A stretch of 64,000 nt of DNA, from contig JAQUMH010000009.1 in NCBI GenBank assembly GCA_028718185.1, forward strand, positions 37,764 through 101,763, read 5' to 3'. The position numbers and the translations under genes are program-made. Source of the stretch: Elusimicrobiota bacterium. GTDB lineage: Bacteria > Elusimicrobiota > UBA8919. Shown here one piece after another: positions 63,726 to 64,000 of this stretch; position 1 is the first letter of the stretch; every line of letters starts with the position of its first letter. Under the pieces are notes generated by a model. That model was not told the origin of the DNA. It was given only the letters and a program-made list of their open reading frames with translations, and searched no databases.

Positions 63726-63907
63726 CGGTAACCTTGCTGGCTTGATAGTTAGATCTTTGTAATTTCTATTAATTTCTACTTTATTTCCACTTATTACAAG
63801 ATCTACTTTAATTGTTTTGTCGCTTATCGGCAACCTGTTGGCGTTACTATCTTAGCCCTTGGTTTTGCGAACTCATCAAGGTTTCCCTTGAGCAGCCTTT
63901 TCGGATT
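63726..63907 (-). promoter_or_regulatory. Cyclic-di-GMP-I (GEMM-like) riboswitch with P3 insertion, copy 4
   Basis: The minus-strand RNA has GAAAAGGCUGCUC, CAAGG-GAAA-CCUUG, GAUGAGUUCGCAAAACC, AGGGCUAAGAUAG, proximal GCCAACAGGUUGCCGA and distal CUAUCAAGCCAGCAAGGUUACCGA. Here the inserted hairpin is a different sequence, AGAUCUUGUAAU paired with AUUACAAAGAUCU, instead of the CCACAAGCG stem of the other copies. Confidence 0.7.
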
Positions 63908-64000
63908 AGCACTCGCAGGTCGGAGCTACTGCACCGACCGAGAATGCAACCCCGCAGTATGCGGGGCAAACAGCATAGTATACTTTTTTCTCTTTTTGTT
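63908..64000 (-). ncRNA. Leader hairpin array upstream of riboswitch 4, promoter outside window
   Basis: CCCCGC-AUAC-UGCGGG and CUCGGUCGGUGC-AGUA-GCUCCGACC stem-loops are visible up to 63967. The last bases to 64000 are A/T-rich; by comparison with leaders 1-3 the promoter should lie just past the right edge. Confidence 0.5.

Overview
The window is A/T-rich DNA from a Gram-negative bacterium with very large secreted proteins. All large genes lie on the minus strand. The cargo proteins have signal peptides and end in a C-terminal domain resembling type IX secretion (T9SS) sorting signals. Three PorV/UPF0164-type outer-membrane proteins sit beside them. With the MerR-receiver fusion and the DUF2341/LamG/CBM6 architecture this suggests an uncultured lineage such as Elusimicrobiota, Omnitrophota or relatives, or the wider FCB group. 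The phylum is inference and cannot be fixed from this window.

Layout, read right to left in the direction of transcription. (1) 64000-44294: a cyclic-di-GMP-I-like riboswitch leader, a PorV-like gene, a small secreted CBM protein, two giant paralogues (GH27 + GH5-like) and a cytoplasmic GH127-type enzyme. (2) 44207-43416: an AraC regulator on the plus strand, divergent from the next unit. (3) 43126-31010: a second riboswitch leader, PorV-like gene, a 3.2-thousand-residue FG-GAP/LamG/CBM giant and a small CBM6 protein. (4) 30894-30115: a second AraC regulator. (5) 30077-15246: a third riboswitch leader, PorV-like gene, a GH172 giant with its own nearly leaderless promoter, a GH5-like protein and a GH123-type protein. 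(6) 14532-6728: a fourth riboswitch leader, this time directly in front of a GH39 + SGNH-esterase giant. (7) 6426-1: a MerR-receiver fusion gene, a REP-type transposase and the start of a DUF2341/LamG giant that runs off the left edge.

Together the genes look like a polysaccharide-degrading locus aimed at plant-type glycans with arabinose, galactose and xylose side chains. Enzymes with many binding domains would be exported and anchored through their C-terminal domain with help from a dedicated PorV paralogue, and the cytoplasmic GH127 would finish released oligosaccharides. Expression seems to have two inputs: an AraC-type sensor (sugar binding is inferred) at the promoter and c-di-GMP at a riboswitch-terminator in the leader. 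No SusC/SusD pair, sortase or other T9SS core gene is present.

The most unusual features are four copies of an elaborated riboswitch with a duplicated 3' half, repeated riboswitch-PorV-cargo modules, a perfect 947-bp identity tract between the GH27 paralogues, palindromic elements inside the REP transposase gene, and intergenic spacers built from a few recurring hairpin and A/T-rich repeat families.
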